From contig NZ_JAVBIK010000001.1 in the NCBI RefSeq assembly GCF_032193805.1, forward strand, positions 1,819,001 to 1,883,000: a stretch of 64,000 bases of DNA, given 5' to 3'. Each line of letters opens with the position of its first letter. Position 1 is the stretch's first letter. Shown here piece after piece: positions 53,221 through 62,656 of this stretch. The notes under the pieces are model-generated. The model worked only from the letters and a program-made list of their open reading frames with translations. It was not told the DNA's origin and did no database searches. The position numbers and the translations under genes are program-made. The stretch is from Rhodoferax potami (GTDB lineage: Bacteria > Pseudomonadota > Gammaproteobacteria > Burkholderiales > Burkholderiaceae_C).

Positions 53221-54491
53221 GGTGTGGCGGGCTTGGCTGCATCACTGGCGGCGGGCTTGGCATCCGGGGCTTTGGCGTCTGAGGATTTGGCGTCGCCGTC
53301 TTTGGGCTTGCCTTTGCCCTCTGGGCTCTCTTTGGCGCGCTCTACCACCGGCACATTGGGCCGCAGGTTTTGTTTGCCTTCTTGCACCACCGCATCACCG
53401 GCTTTGATACCGGTCACTGCGGCGTCGCCCGCTTCGGAATACACCAGCTTGATCGGTTTGAGTACCGCTTTGCCGTCTTCCACCACATACACAATCGTGC
53501 CGCGTGCGCCTTGCACGATGGAGGCGACAGGAATCACCACCGCATCGGGGATATTGGCAATGGTTTGCTGCACTTCGGCAAATGCGCCGGGCCAGAGCTT
53601 GTTGTCGGCGTTGGCGAACACTGCCTTGGCCTTCACGGCCCCCGAGCTCGCGTCGACGGCGCTGTCCACAAATTGCAACTTGCCTTTGAAGGTGCCGCCG
53701 CCATCAGCCAGCGTGGCCTTGACCGAGGCGCCCTCCTTCAGTGCGGCGAGCGCGTCGCTCAGGTTGCGCTGGGGAATGCTGAACTGGATGCCTACCGGGT
53801 CCAACTGGGTGATGGTGACCAGACTGGTCACGTTCACCTGCACTGCGCTGCCCACAAAAACATTGACCGCACCGGCACGGCCGGATGCCGGCGCCACGAT
53901 GCGGGAATACGACAAGGCGACTTTGGCCGCATCCAGCGCGGCCTGGTCGGCCACCACGGTGGCATTCACACTGTCGACCAGCGCTTGGGCGGTATCGACC
54001 GATCCTTGGGAAATAAAGTTTTGCGCAAACAACTGCTTAGCGCGCTCAAACTGGCGCTTGGCATCGGCCAGCGACACATTGTCTTTGGCCAACTGCGCGG
54101 CGGCCTTGGCCACATTGGCCTCGTCGCTGCGGGCGTCCAGGGTGAACAGCAACTGACCGGCCTTGACGAACTGCCCTTCTTTGAAATGCACACTTTTGAT
54201 GGTGCTGTTCATCTGGGTGCGTACGTCGACCACATTGAGTGGCACAACGGTGCCACTGGCCTTGAGGGTGACGTTGAGGTCTTTTTTCTGGGCCTTCACG
54301 GTAGTCACCGACGCCGGGCCACCGGCCGGTGCGCTGGCTGCGGCACTCGCCGGTGCGGCAGCCGGGCCGGCTGCGCCGGAGGCGGCGGTTGCGGGAGCGG
54401 TAGAAGCAGTCTCGGACTTGCCGGAGCAACCCCACATCAACAAGGGCAGGGCGGAGTACGCCAGCACAACTTTGGCACGATGAAATTTCAT
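53217..54491 (-). CDS. RND efflux periplasmic adaptor (MdtA-like)
   Basis: This 424-residue membrane fusion protein starts with a lipoprotein-like signal (LPLLMWGC, lipid-attached Cys at about 22) and an Ala/Pro-rich linker, then the biotinyl-lipoyl and alpha-hairpin parts (VDVRTQMNSTIKSVHFKEGQFVKAG, LAKDNVSLADAKRQFERAKQLF) and beta-barrel. The C-terminal tail (residues 385-424) is rich in Lys, Asp, Ala and Pro and looks disordered. First gene of the two-gene pump operon. Confidence 0.9.
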   Translation of the reverse strand: MKFHRAKVVLAYSALPLLMWGCSGKSETASTAPATAASGAAGPAAAPASAAASAPAGGPASVTTVKAQKKDLNVTLKASGTVVPLNVVDVRTQMNSTIKSVHFKEGQFVKAGQLLFTLDARSDEANVAKAAAQLAKDNVSLADAKRQFERAKQLFAQNFISQGSVDTAQALVDSVNATVVADQAALDAAKVALSYSRIVAPASGRAGAVNVFVGSAVQVNVTSLVTITQLDPVGIQFSIPQRNLSDALAALKEGASVKATLADGGGTFKGKLQFVDSAVDASSGAVKAKAVFANADNKLWPGAFAEVQQTIANIPDAVVIPVASIVQGARGTIVYVVEDGKAVLKPIKLVYSEAGDAAVTGIKAGDAVVQEGKQNLRPNVPVVERAKESPEGKGKPKDGDAKSSDAKAPDAKPAASDAAKPATP

Positions 54492-54713
54492 GGGCAGGGC
54501 AACAACAAGGGGGCAGGTTGGAGGGAGAACAGCACAAACGCGGGCGTTCGGCCTTCATTTTTAATCATAGGTTGCTAAGACGCGAACTCACCGGATTAAA
54601 TCCGACCAGGATGCAAAGCATCTGTAAAGTTTGCGCCCACCACGCAGCGCCCGCCAGTCTATGACTGCTGCGTGGCAAAACCAAGACAGGTTTTCCCTCG
54701 CCGCTCCGGGCGA

Positions 54714-55661
54714 TTAACGCGTACGGGCCTTGAAGGTGTCTGCCCAGATCTGCCCTAACCATGGGCCTGCGCTCACGAGCACGATGCCCACCAACACCGG
54801 AATCGCACCGACCAGAAAACCGGCCTCAATCGGCTCATCGAGCAACCAGGCACCGAACAACATGCCGAACAAGGGCGTCATGAACGAGAACACGCCCAAC
54901 CGCGACGCCAGGTAGTGGCGCAACAACCAGAACCAGGCCAGAAAGCTGGCAAACGACACCACCACCGCGTGAAACGCAAGGCTGGCCCACACGCGGGGTG
55001 TGAAGTTCACCTGGGCCTGCCCCGACAGCCAGGCAGCGCACAGCAACACCCCGAATGCCATCACTAATTGGTACTGCAAAGTTTTGGAAGGCTGGGCTTT
55101 GGCAAGGCTGGAGCAGCGCACCACCACGGTCGTAGCCGCCCAGGCAATAGCAGCGAGCACCCCCAAGAAGTCCCCCCACAAGGTGCTGCCCGTTGCAGCG
55201 GCACCGGTGGCAGCCCCATGCCCACGGCCCAGGAAGGTCATGGCAATACCGGCAAAGGCAATCGCGATACCGCTCCACTGCAAACCACTCAGGCGCTCCG
55301 CAGGAATCCGCCAGTGCAAACCCAGCGCTGCAAAAATCGGAGCGGTGTACAAAAACACCACCATGTGCGACGCACTGGTGTGGCGCAGGCCCTCGGCCAC
55401 CAGCAAAAACTCCGTGGCAAAAAACACACCGACCGCCAAGCCCGGCACCAGCGTTCCATCGCGCAGCGACATGGACTCGCCACGCCACCACATCACCAAA
55501 CCCACCAGCAAGGCGGCCACGCCCGACCGCAGGGCAATTTGCATGACCGGCGCAATATCCGCAGCGGTGGCTTTGAGCACCACCTGCTGCATGCCCCAGG
55601 TGGCACACAAGACCATCATCAACAGGACGGCGGACCCATCCACCGGTTTGCGCGTATCCAT
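54714..55661 (-). CDS. EamA/DMT family exporter
   Basis: This 315-residue transporter has ten membrane segments and two EamA domains (LLMMVLCATWGMQQVVLKA; LLRHYLASRLGVFSFMTPLFGMLFGAWLLDEP). Substrates are unknown, perhaps amino acids or metabolites. GGGAGAG lies 8 nt before ATG 55661. It is divergent from an AraC gene, with an AATCG-AC-CGATT near-palindrome (55680-55691) in the 95-nt gap, so that AraC protein is the likely regulator. Confidence 0.88.
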   Translation of the reverse strand: MDTRKPVDGSAVLLMMVLCATWGMQQVVLKATAADIAPVMQIALRSGVAALLVGLVMWWRGESMSLRDGTLVPGLAVGVFFATEFLLVAEGLRHTSASHMVVFLYTAPIFAALGLHWRIPAERLSGLQWSGIAIAFAGIAMTFLGRGHGAATGAAATGSTLWGDFLGVLAAIAWAATTVVVRCSSLAKAQPSKTLQYQLVMAFGVLLCAAWLSGQAQVNFTPRVWASLAFHAVVVSFASFLAWFWLLRHYLASRLGVFSFMTPLFGMLFGAWLLDEPIEAGFLVGAIPVLVGIVLVSAGPWLGQIWADTFKARTR

Positions 55662-55756
55662 AACTCTCCCATACCAATCAATCGACCGATTATTCAGCTG
55701 ACGGCTTTCATTGATATAGTGAAAAGATGACAAGCCATACGCCATAGCGGACAAGC

Positions 55757-56554
55757 ATGCCCATCCTGCGCCCCAAGCTGGACATCCCCCTCACCAGCCC
55801 CACCCTGCCGGCACCGGTCATGTTCCGCAGCGCCTATGTGCCGGACCACGGGCTCTACCCCGAGCACCAGCACGCCTGGGGCGAGTTTGTGTATTCCTTC
55901 AGCGGCGTGATGGAGGTGAAAGTGCAAGGCCACCATTTCCTGGCGCCGCCGCAGTACGGCATCTGGCTGCCGCCCCACCTAGAGCATGTGGGCCTGAACC
56001 GCAAAGCGGCACACCACTGCTCTTTGTATGTGTCTACCGCCTTGTGCCGACCCTTGCCTGCGGAGCCCTGCGCACTCACGGTGAGTCCCTTGGTGCGGGC
56101 CATGCTGGAGCACCTGCGCTTGCAGCCAGCCGGCAGTGCGGTGTCAGGGCCTGAAGCCCGCTTGCTCAAAGTGCTGCTCGACCAGCTCACCCTCGCACCG
56201 CGGGCAGGCAGCTACCTGCCCGGCTCTGACGATCCGGCGCTGGGCGCCGTGCTGCGGCTGCTGCAAGCTCACCCCGGTGACAACCGCTCGCTCCCCGAGC
56301 TGGCCCACGCAGTCCACAGCACAGAGCGCACCCTGATGCGACGTTGCCAGCGCGACTTGGGCATGCCGTTTGCCGAATGGCGCCAGCGCCTGCGGGTGGT
56401 GAGGGCCATGCCTCTGTTGGAGGCGGGCCAGACAGTGGAGACGATTGCGCTGGATCTGGGCTACGGCAGTGCCTCGGCCTTCATTGCCATGTTCAAGAAG
56501 CTGATGGGCACCACGCCGGATGAGCTCCGCCGCGGCACCCTGAGCGCCGCCTAG
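55757..56554 (+). CDS. AraC-family transcriptional regulator with cupin sensor
   Basis: This 265-residue protein has an N-terminal AraC-type cupin (HQHAWGEFVYSFSGVMEV, GIWLPPHLEH) and a C-terminal double HTH (about 172-260; LAHAVHSTERTLMRRCQRDLGM, IALDLGYGSASAFIAMFKKLMGTTP). It is divergent from the EamA exporter gene, its probable target. Stops of this gene and the convergent AraC gene overlap by 4 nt. Confidence 0.87.
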   Translation: MPILRPKLDIPLTSPTLPAPVMFRSAYVPDHGLYPEHQHAWGEFVYSFSGVMEVKVQGHHFLAPPQYGIWLPPHLEHVGLNRKAAHHCSLYVSTALCRPLPAEPCALTVSPLVRAMLEHLRLQPAGSAVSGPEARLLKVLLDQLTLAPRAGSYLPGSDDPALGAVLRLLQAHPGDNRSLPELAHAVHSTERTLMRRCQRDLGMPFAEWRQRLRVVRAMPLLEAGQTVETIALDLGYGSASAFIAMFKKLMGTTPDELRRGTLSAA

Positions 56555-57516
56555 AGCGTGGCGGGTGCTCCGCCAAAACGGCTCTCCGCCTGCTTGCGGA
56601 ATTCCGAGGGCGTCATGCCCTTGAGCTCCAGAAACCGGCGGTTGAAATTGGCTACGTTATTGAAACCCACGTCGTAGCAAATATTGGTGACGTAGCGGTC
56701 TGAGGTCATCAGCAGCTGGCAGGCGCGGTTGATGCGCACCCGGTTCACAAAGTCGGTATAGGTATTGCCGGTCGCCCGCCGGAAGAAACGCGAAAAGCGG
56801 CTCTCGCTCATGGCCAGCTCAGCGGCCACCTCGGCTGCCGATTGGGAGTGCGATGGGTTCTCGGTGATGCGGTTGACGAGGGTGTTGATCTGGTCGAGCT
56901 CGGTGTCGTTTTCGGCACCCCGCATTTGCACGTTGGAGAGCAGGCGGTAGTCCCCCCAGCGGGACAGATCGGTCATGAATTCACAGAACGCGGCCAAGCG
57001 CTTGAGCCCGCGCGAACCGCGCACCGCATGCCAGTGCGTTTGCGCCCGGTCCGAGAGGCCAAAAAACTCGATGCCGTGGCGGGCGCGCTCCAACAAGGGC
57101 AACACCTCCTGCAGCTCGGGGATGGACTGGCAGGCCTGTGCCAGCGGCTCATGCCGGAACTGGATCACCAAATCGCGCATGGCGACACCTTCGTCGGGCA
57201 CGTCCAAAGAAATCCAATTGTGCGGCAGGCGGGGCCCGCACAGCACCAAGTGGCCCGGCTCAAATGGGCCGATCCAGTCCCCCACAAACGCCTTGCCGGA
57301 GCTCTGGGTGATCAGGTGCAACTCGTATTCATCATGGCAATGCCAACGCGCCAAGGGGGTCGGATAACCGTGACCCAGGCAGCGGATGAATCCGACCTCG
57401 TCGGTCGGCTCATAGCCCAGCGACGGGTTGCGGTTGTAGTCAGCCTCCAGCTCCGGAGCCCGGTGCCGACTGACGGGATAGCCCGATAGAGGGTGCGAGT
57501 GTGGGGTAGCAGCCAT
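56551..57516 (-). CDS. AraC-family regulator of the polyol operon
   Basis: This 321-residue regulator has an N-terminal cupin (ARWHCHDEYELHLITQSSGKAFVGD) and a C-terminal AraC HTH pair (about 220-315; ELAMSESRFSRFFRRATGNTYTDFVNRVRINRACQLL, ICYDVGFNNVANFNRRFLELKGMTPSEFRK). It follows the polyol dehydrogenase gene after 43 nt on the same strand and is probably the last gene and activator of smoEFGK-dehydrogenases. Confidence 0.88.
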   Translation of the reverse strand: MAATPHSHPLSGYPVSRHRAPELEADYNRNPSLGYEPTDEVGFIRCLGHGYPTPLARWHCHDEYELHLITQSSGKAFVGDWIGPFEPGHLVLCGPRLPHNWISLDVPDEGVAMRDLVIQFRHEPLAQACQSIPELQEVLPLLERARHGIEFFGLSDRAQTHWHAVRGSRGLKRLAAFCEFMTDLSRWGDYRLLSNVQMRGAENDTELDQINTLVNRITENPSHSQSAAEVAAELAMSESRFSRFFRRATGNTYTDFVNRVRINRACQLLMTSDRYVTNICYDVGFNNVANFNRRFLELKGMTPSEFRKQAESRFGGAPATL

Positions 57517-57559
57517 AGCGACTTGAGCAATAAACGGGAGTGCCTCACGTTACCAGCAA

Positions 57560-58972
57560 TTACACCGGCCCTGCACCCAAGTGGTTCTGGACAAACAGCT
57601 GCACCCGGGCATAGCCCACCCGCAGCGCATCCAACAAGCGCGGTGTGGAGGCCAGCGGGCCCCACAGCACCGGGTCGGCTGCAAAGGCGGCCACGGGGTC
57701 GGCCGCCTCACAGATCGCGTGGGCTGCCGCCGGGTCCATGGCTTGGTCCTGGTAGGTGTAGGCGATCTTGCCCTCATGCCAGCGCTGCAGATAGGCCAGA
57801 AAGAGTGCGGGCAACATGATCACACTGGCAATCGACTCGCCGCGCGCCAAGCGCTCACGAATGGTGGGCACGATGAAGCCGGGGATCTTGGAATACCCGT
57901 CCATGGCCACACGCTGGTTGGTGTCGCAAATGGCGGGGTTGCCGAAGCGGTCCAACACCACGTCACGGTAAGCGCGCAGATCCAGCGGGCTGGGGTTTTC
58001 GGGGGTGTCCAGCACCGGGATGGTGTCGTCGGTCACGTAGTCATACGCGATGCGGCGGATCACCGCATCGTGGGTACCCTCATGGATGTACTGGTAGCCC
58101 ACCAGAGTGCCGGCCCAGGCGATGCAGCTGTGGGTGGCATTGAGCAAACGGATTTTGGCTTCTTCATAGGCGTCCACCGACTGCACCATCTCCACGCCCA
58201 CCTGCTCCCAAGCGGGGCGGCCGGCGATGAAGTTGTCTTCAATCACCCACTGGATAAAGCTTTCGCCCATGATGGCAGCTTGGTCGTCCCAGCCGGTAGC
58301 GGCCTTGACGCGCTCGGCCACATCGGGCGTGGGGCGCGGGGTGATGCGGTCCACCATCGCGTTAGGGCTGCTGGTGTTTTGCTCCACCCAGGCCTTCAGC
58401 GCGGTGTCGCCAAGTGCGTCAATGAACTGCAGCAAGCCAGCCCGCGAGCGCTCGCCGTTGTGGCGCAGGTTGTCGCAATTCATCAGAGTCACGGCACCAG
58501 CGCCGCTGTGCATGCGGGCCCGCAAGATGCTGACCAAGCCACCGTAAATGGTGTGGCCGGCGCGGCCTGCCTTGACGGCTTCAAGGTCGGCGCGCAAGTC
58601 GGCAAAGGTGGCCCAGTCCAGCTGGTTTTTCGCGTCCAGGTAGTAACCGGCTTCGGTCACGGTGAACGAGATGATGCGGGTGGTGGCCTCAGCGCCTGCT
58701 GCGATCAAGGGGGCGAGGTCATCCTGATAAGGAATGACTTTCTGGATCGACTCAATGCGGGTGTAGCTGCGCTCGCCTTGGGGCGTGACGGTTTCCAGCG
58801 TGTACGCGCCACCTTGCGCCTGCAGCGCTTCCATGGTGGCTAGCATGTCCGGGCGCAAATTGCCGCCGGTGATGGACCATTCGGTATCGCCACGCTCTCG
58901 CAGTTCGTGGATGTAAAGCGCCTGGTGCGCGCGGTGGAACGAGCCTAGTCCGAGGTGAAGAATCGTGGTCAT
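57560..58972 (-). CDS. Polyol dehydrogenase, D-arabinitol 4-/mannitol 2-dehydrogenase type
   Basis: This 470-residue long-chain polyol dehydrogenase has N-terminal NAD site LHLGLGSFHRAHQALY and the catalytic block KIRLLNATHSCIAWAG (K and H) characteristic of the mannitol dehydrogenase family. The short N-terminus with GLGSFHRAHQ looks closer to Klebsiella DalD (D-arabinitol to D-xylulose) than to Pseudomonas MtlD. Substrate is therefore D-arabinitol or mannitol. It follows the ribitol-dehydrogenase-like gene. Confidence 0.87.
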   Translation of the reverse strand: MTTILHLGLGSFHRAHQALYIHELRERGDTEWSITGGNLRPDMLATMEALQAQGGAYTLETVTPQGERSYTRIESIQKVIPYQDDLAPLIAAGAEATTRIISFTVTEAGYYLDAKNQLDWATFADLRADLEAVKAGRAGHTIYGGLVSILRARMHSGAGAVTLMNCDNLRHNGERSRAGLLQFIDALGDTALKAWVEQNTSSPNAMVDRITPRPTPDVAERVKAATGWDDQAAIMGESFIQWVIEDNFIAGRPAWEQVGVEMVQSVDAYEEAKIRLLNATHSCIAWAGTLVGYQYIHEGTHDAVIRRIAYDYVTDDTIPVLDTPENPSPLDLRAYRDVVLDRFGNPAICDTNQRVAMDGYSKIPGFIVPTIRERLARGESIASVIMLPALFLAYLQRWHEGKIAYTYQDQAMDPAAAHAICEAADPVAAFAADPVLWGPLASTPRLLDALRVGYARVQLFVQNHLGAGPV

Positions 58973-59001
58973 GGTCAGGCGTGAAAAAAATGAATCGGAG
59001 G

Positions 59002-59023
59002 TCGCTTAGAGATCGCTTAGAGA
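59002..59023. repeat. 11-nt tandem duplication at the end of the ribitol dehydrogenase-like gene
   Basis: TCGCTTAGAGA is present twice in direct succession. The second copy contains the stop codon of the gene. It is probably a recent slippage event. Confidence 0.6.
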
Positions 59024-59769
59024 TCAAACTGAGTGGGCATCATCACCACGTCGCGGATGGTCATGCCGCGGGGGCGGGTCAGCATGAAGATCACCACGTC
59101 AGCGACCTCGGAGGCTTCGAGCAGGCTGCCTTTGGCCTTGGCTTCTGCCAGCTTGTCAGCAGGCCAATCGGATAGCAAAGAGGTAATGACCGGCCCCGGG
59201 GAGATAGAGCCGACGCGCAAGCCGTGTTTGAACACCTGGCGGCGCACCGTCTGCACAAAGCAGTCGATAGCCCACTTGGACGACGCATATACAGGCTCCC
59301 AGGGGGTAGGAAAGTGCGCTGCGAGTGAGCTGGTCACGATGATGTCGCCAGAACCACGCGCGATCATGTGGGGCAGCACGTTGTGCACGTTCTTCATCAC
59401 CACATTCACGTTCAGGTTGAGCATGCGGTCGATGGCATCCGGATCGCTGTCGACCAAGTCGCCCCCTACATACAGGCCGGCGTTGGCGTGGAACACATCC
59501 AGGCGCCCCTCTAAGGCCAGCACTTGGGTGAGCAGGCTGGCGCACTGGTCGCGGTCCAGCAGGTCCAGCACCAGCGGCACCGCTTGGGAGCCCAGGGTGG
59601 CGCAGGCTTTGTCCAGGGCGACACGGTCGCGGTCAATCAGCACCACGCGGGCACCGGCTTGAACCATGGCGCTCGCACTGGCAAAGCCAATGCCCGAGGC
59701 GGCACCGGTGACCGCGGCCACTTGGCCTTGAAGGGGCTTCAATGCGTGAGCTGTCATAACAGCGGACAT
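59017..59769 (-). CDS. Short-chain dehydrogenase, ribitol 2-dehydrogenase-like
   Basis: This 250-residue SDR has NAD motif TGAASGIG (21-28), a Ser around 148 in TSSLA, and Tyr161 and Lys165 in YASSK. DVFHANAGLYVGG, WEPVYASSKWA, GPVITSLLSDWP and the C-terminus TIRDVVMMPTQFDL match what I recall of Klebsiella ribitol dehydrogenase closely. Ribitol or another pentitol or hexitol would be oxidised at C2. Its ATG overlaps the smoK stop by one base (TGATG). Confidence 0.87.
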   Translation of the reverse strand: MSAVMTAHALKPLQGQVAAVTGAASGIGFASASAMVQAGARVVLIDRDRVALDKACATLGSQAVPLVLDLLDRDQCASLLTQVLALEGRLDVFHANAGLYVGGDLVDSDPDAIDRMLNLNVNVVMKNVHNVLPHMIARGSGDIIVTSSLAAHFPTPWEPVYASSKWAIDCFVQTVRRQVFKHGLRVGSISPGPVITSLLSDWPADKLAEAKAKGSLLEASEVADVVIFMLTRPRGMTIRDVVMMPTQFDL

Positions 59770-60812
59770 CAGAGTGCGCCCGCGGCCACAACACGGCCGT
59801 TGGCATCAAACAAGTGGGCCGCGTCGGCATCGATCTGCACGCCTACGTCAGCTCCTACATGCAGCTCGGTGCGGGTATTCAAGCGGGCCACCAGTTGGGC
59901 GCCACTCTGGGTGGTCACGTAGATCAGGGTCTCGGCTCCAAGCGCCTCAATCAGCTCCACCTTGGCTTGTACGGCACCCTGACCGGCCGGCACCAGCGTG
60001 ATGCTCTCCGGCCGCAGACCGATAGAACCGAGCGCAGGTACCTGCACACCGGCCACGGTAGTCACCGAGGGCAGCTTGGCGGCTTCAACCACGTTCATTT
60101 GCGGGGTGCCGATGAACTGGGCCACAAACTGGTTGGCCGGGCGGTCATACAGCTCCAGCGGTGTGCCCACTTGCTCGATGTTGCCGTCGCGCAGCACCAC
60201 CACGCGGTCAGCCAGCGTCATGGCTTCCACCTGGTCGTGCGTCACATAGATGGTGGTGGCGCCCAGGTCGCGGTGCAGCTTGGCAATCTCGATACGCGTC
60301 TGGCCGCGCAGGGCTGCATCGAGGTTGGAAAGCGGCTCGTCAAACAAAAACACCTTGGGGGCCCGCACGATGGCGCGGCCGATAGCTACACGCTGGCGCT
60401 GCCCGCCCGACAACTCTTTGGGTGTGCGCTGCAGGTAGTTGGTGAGGTTCAGGATCTTGGCGGCGCGATCCACCTTGTCTTTGATGATGGCGGGGTCCAC
60501 ATTGGCCAGCTTCAAGGCAAAGCTCATGTTCTCAAACACGCTCATGTGTGGGTAGAGCGCATAGCTCTGGAACACCATGGCCAGGTCGCGCTTGCTGGAG
60601 GGCTGGTGGGTGATGTCGCGGCCGTCGAGCTGCAAGCTGCCGCCATCGATGGTTTCCAGGCCGGCAATCAGGCGCAAGAGCGTGGACTTGCCGCACCCGG
60701 ACGGGCCCACAAACACCACGAATTCGCCTTGCTTGATGGCCAAGTCAATGCCCTTGATAACACGGTGTTCGCCGAACAGCTTTTCAACGCCGCTGAGTTG
60801 GAGGTAAGACAT
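59769..60812 (-). CDS. smoK: Polyol ABC transporter ATPase (SmoK/MalK-type)
   Basis: This 347-residue ATPase has Walker A GPSGCGKST (36-44), LSGGQRQRVAIGRA, Walker B FLFDEPLSNLD and the C-terminal TOBE/MalK regulatory domain. It couples ATP use to the SmoF/SmoG permeases. The start at 60812 is chosen where the ABC domain begins; GGAG lies about 10 nt upstream. It lies 26 nt after smoG and overlaps the dehydrogenase gene by one base. Confidence 0.92.
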   Translation of the reverse strand: MSYLQLSGVEKLFGEHRVIKGIDLAIKQGEFVVFVGPSGCGKSTLLRLIAGLETIDGGSLQLDGRDITHQPSSKRDLAMVFQSYALYPHMSVFENMSFALKLANVDPAIIKDKVDRAAKILNLTNYLQRTPKELSGGQRQRVAIGRAIVRAPKVFLFDEPLSNLDAALRGQTRIEIAKLHRDLGATTIYVTHDQVEAMTLADRVVVLRDGNIEQVGTPLELYDRPANQFVAQFIGTPQMNVVEAAKLPSVTTVAGVQVPALGSIGLRPESITLVPAGQGAVQAKVELIEALGAETLIYVTTQSGAQLVARLNTRTELHVGADVGVQIDADAAHLFDANGRVVAAGAL

Positions 60813-60838
60813 GAATGAGGTCTCCTGATCTTTATTTG

Positions 60839-61669
60839 TTACTTGACGGCGCCGAAGGTCAGGCCTTGGACCAATTGCTTCTGGCTGAACCAGCCGAAGA
60901 CCACGATGGGGCCGATGGCCATGAAAGAGGCAGCCGACAACTTGGCCCAGAACAGGCCCTCCGGGCTGGAGTAGCTGGCAATCAAGGTGGCCAGCGTGCC
61001 GGCCTTGGCGGCGCTCAGGTTGAGCGACCAGAAGGCCTCGTTCCAGCTCAGCACCAGGGTCAGCAAACCGGTAGACGCCAGACCACCCATGGTGAGGGGC
61101 AGCAGCACGTAGCGGAACTCGCTCCACAGCGTGGCGCCGTCCATGCGGGAGGCCTCCAGAATCTCATTCGGAATCTCCTTCAGGTACGAGTACAGCATCC
61201 ACACCATGATGGGCAGGTTGGACAACGTGAACACAATCACCAGACCGGTGCGGGTGTCCAACAAGCCACTGGTTTGCGCCATCACATACACCGGCACCAG
61301 GGCGCCCACGGCGGGCATCATCTTGGTAGAGAGCATCCACATCAGGATGTCTTTGGTGTACTTGCCCTTGAAGAAGGCCATCGCATAGGCCGCGGGGAAA
61401 GCCAGCAGCAAGCCCAGAATGGTGGAGGCCACACTGGTGATCAGCGAGTTCGTGGCGTAGAGCATGTAGTCGCTGCGCTCCTGCACGATCTGAAAGTTCT
61501 CCAAGGTCGGGGTGAACAACACCAGCGGCGGCACCGAGATGGCTTGCAGCTCTGTCTTGAAGGCAGTCAGCACCAGCCAGCCCAAGGGGAAAAACAAGAG
61601 CAGCGTGACCAACCAGGCCACCACCGTGCGCAGCCAATGCAGCCAGGGGAAAGATTTAGCGTGTGTCAT
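60839..61669 (-). CDS. smoG: Polyol ABC transporter permease (SmoG-type)
   Basis: This 276-residue MalG-like permease has six membrane helices and the EAA loop EIPNEILEASRMDGATLWSEF, which docks to the ATPase. ATG 61669 is 7 nt past the smoF stop; an upstream TTG is less likely. Gene order E-F-G-K matches Rhodobacter smoEFGK for sorbitol/mannitol. Confidence 0.9.
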   Translation of the reverse strand: MTHAKSFPWLHWLRTVVAWLVTLLLFFPLGWLVLTAFKTELQAISVPPLVLFTPTLENFQIVQERSDYMLYATNSLITSVASTILGLLLAFPAAYAMAFFKGKYTKDILMWMLSTKMMPAVGALVPVYVMAQTSGLLDTRTGLVIVFTLSNLPIMVWMLYSYLKEIPNEILEASRMDGATLWSEFRYVLLPLTMGGLASTGLLTLVLSWNEAFWSLNLSAAKAGTLATLIASYSSPEGLFWAKLSAASFMAIGPIVVFGWFSQKQLVQGLTFGAVK

Positions 61670-61676
61670 CTGCAAC

Positions 61677-62537
61677 TCACTTATCGAGGTTCTTGCCGAC
61701 CATGCGGATCAGGAAAACGGCGGCGATATTGGCCAGCACCACGGCAAACAAAGCGCCTGCGGAGGCCACACCGGCATCAAAGTTCAGCAGCGCCTGCTTG
61801 AAAATCAGGAAGGCCACGTTGGTGCTCGCATCGCCCGGGCCACCACCGGTGGTGGTGTAGATCTCAGCAAACACGCTGAGCAAAAAGATCATTTCAATCA
61901 TCACCACCACCGCCACCGAGCGGGCCATGTGGGGCAGGTAGAGGTAGCGCAGTTGCTGCAGGTAGTTGGCGCCGTCCATGCGGGAGGCCTCGAGCTGCTC
62001 GCGGTTCATGCTCTGGAGCGAGGTGATGAAAATCAGCGTCGCAAACGGCAGCCATTGCCACGACACGATGATGATCACGCTGAGCAGCGGGAAGTCGGTC
62101 AACCAGTCCACCGGCGTGCCGCCGAAGAAGAGCCACACTTGGGCCAGCACCCCGTAAATCGGGTTCATCATCATGTGCTTCCACAGCAAAGCGTTCACCG
62201 TGGGCATGACGAAGAAGGGCGAGATCAACAAAATGCGCACCAGCCCGCGGCCGGGGAACGGATCGTCAATCAGCAGCGCAATCAGGCTGCCCAACACCAC
62301 CGTGATCAGGATCACGCTGCCCAGCAGCAGCAAGGTGTTGAGCACCGCCGTGCCGAACGAAGGGTCGGTCACGAAGTATTCAAAGTTCTCCAAGCCAATG
62401 AAGCCGGTCTGGTCGGGCTGCATCAGGTTGTATCGGATGACCGAGAAATAAATGGTCATCACCAGGGGCACGATCATCCATAGAAAGAGGGTGATCACTG
62501 CCGGCGCCATGAGTGCGCGGGGGATAAATCGGTTCAT
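61677..62537 (-). CDS. smoF: Polyol ABC transporter permease (SmoF-type)
   Basis: This 286-residue MalF-like permease has six membrane helices and EAA loop SMNREQLEASRMDGANYLQQL. It pairs with SmoG. ATG 62537 is preceded by GAGAGA. It is separated from smoE by a hairpin, so its expression is expected to be lower than that of the binding protein. Confidence 0.9.
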   Translation of the reverse strand: MNRFIPRALMAPAVITLFLWMIVPLVMTIYFSVIRYNLMQPDQTGFIGLENFEYFVTDPSFGTAVLNTLLLLGSVILITVVLGSLIALLIDDPFPGRGLVRILLISPFFVMPTVNALLWKHMMMNPIYGVLAQVWLFFGGTPVDWLTDFPLLSVIIIVSWQWLPFATLIFITSLQSMNREQLEASRMDGANYLQQLRYLYLPHMARSVAVVVMIEMIFLLSVFAEIYTTTGGGPGDASTNVAFLIFKQALLNFDAGVASAGALFAVVLANIAAVFLIRMVGKNLDK

Positions 62538-62601
62538 GAAGATGTCTCTCAGTGAGAGTGGCCGGTCCACACAGGCGCAGACAGCGGCGGGAAACGCGAC
62601 A

Positions 62602-62632
62602 TAAAAGGGCGCGCAGGTTCCCCCGCGCGCCT
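62602..62632 (-). terminator. Intercistronic hairpin between smoE and smoF
   Basis: GGCGCGC and GCGCGCC pair across a 10-nt loop on the minus strand, followed by TTTTA. It lies 25 nt after the smoE stop. As at ytfQ/ytfR, it would leave excess binding-protein mRNA. Confidence 0.7.
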
Positions 62633-62656
62633 AAAGTCAACCTACCGGAGAGATGC

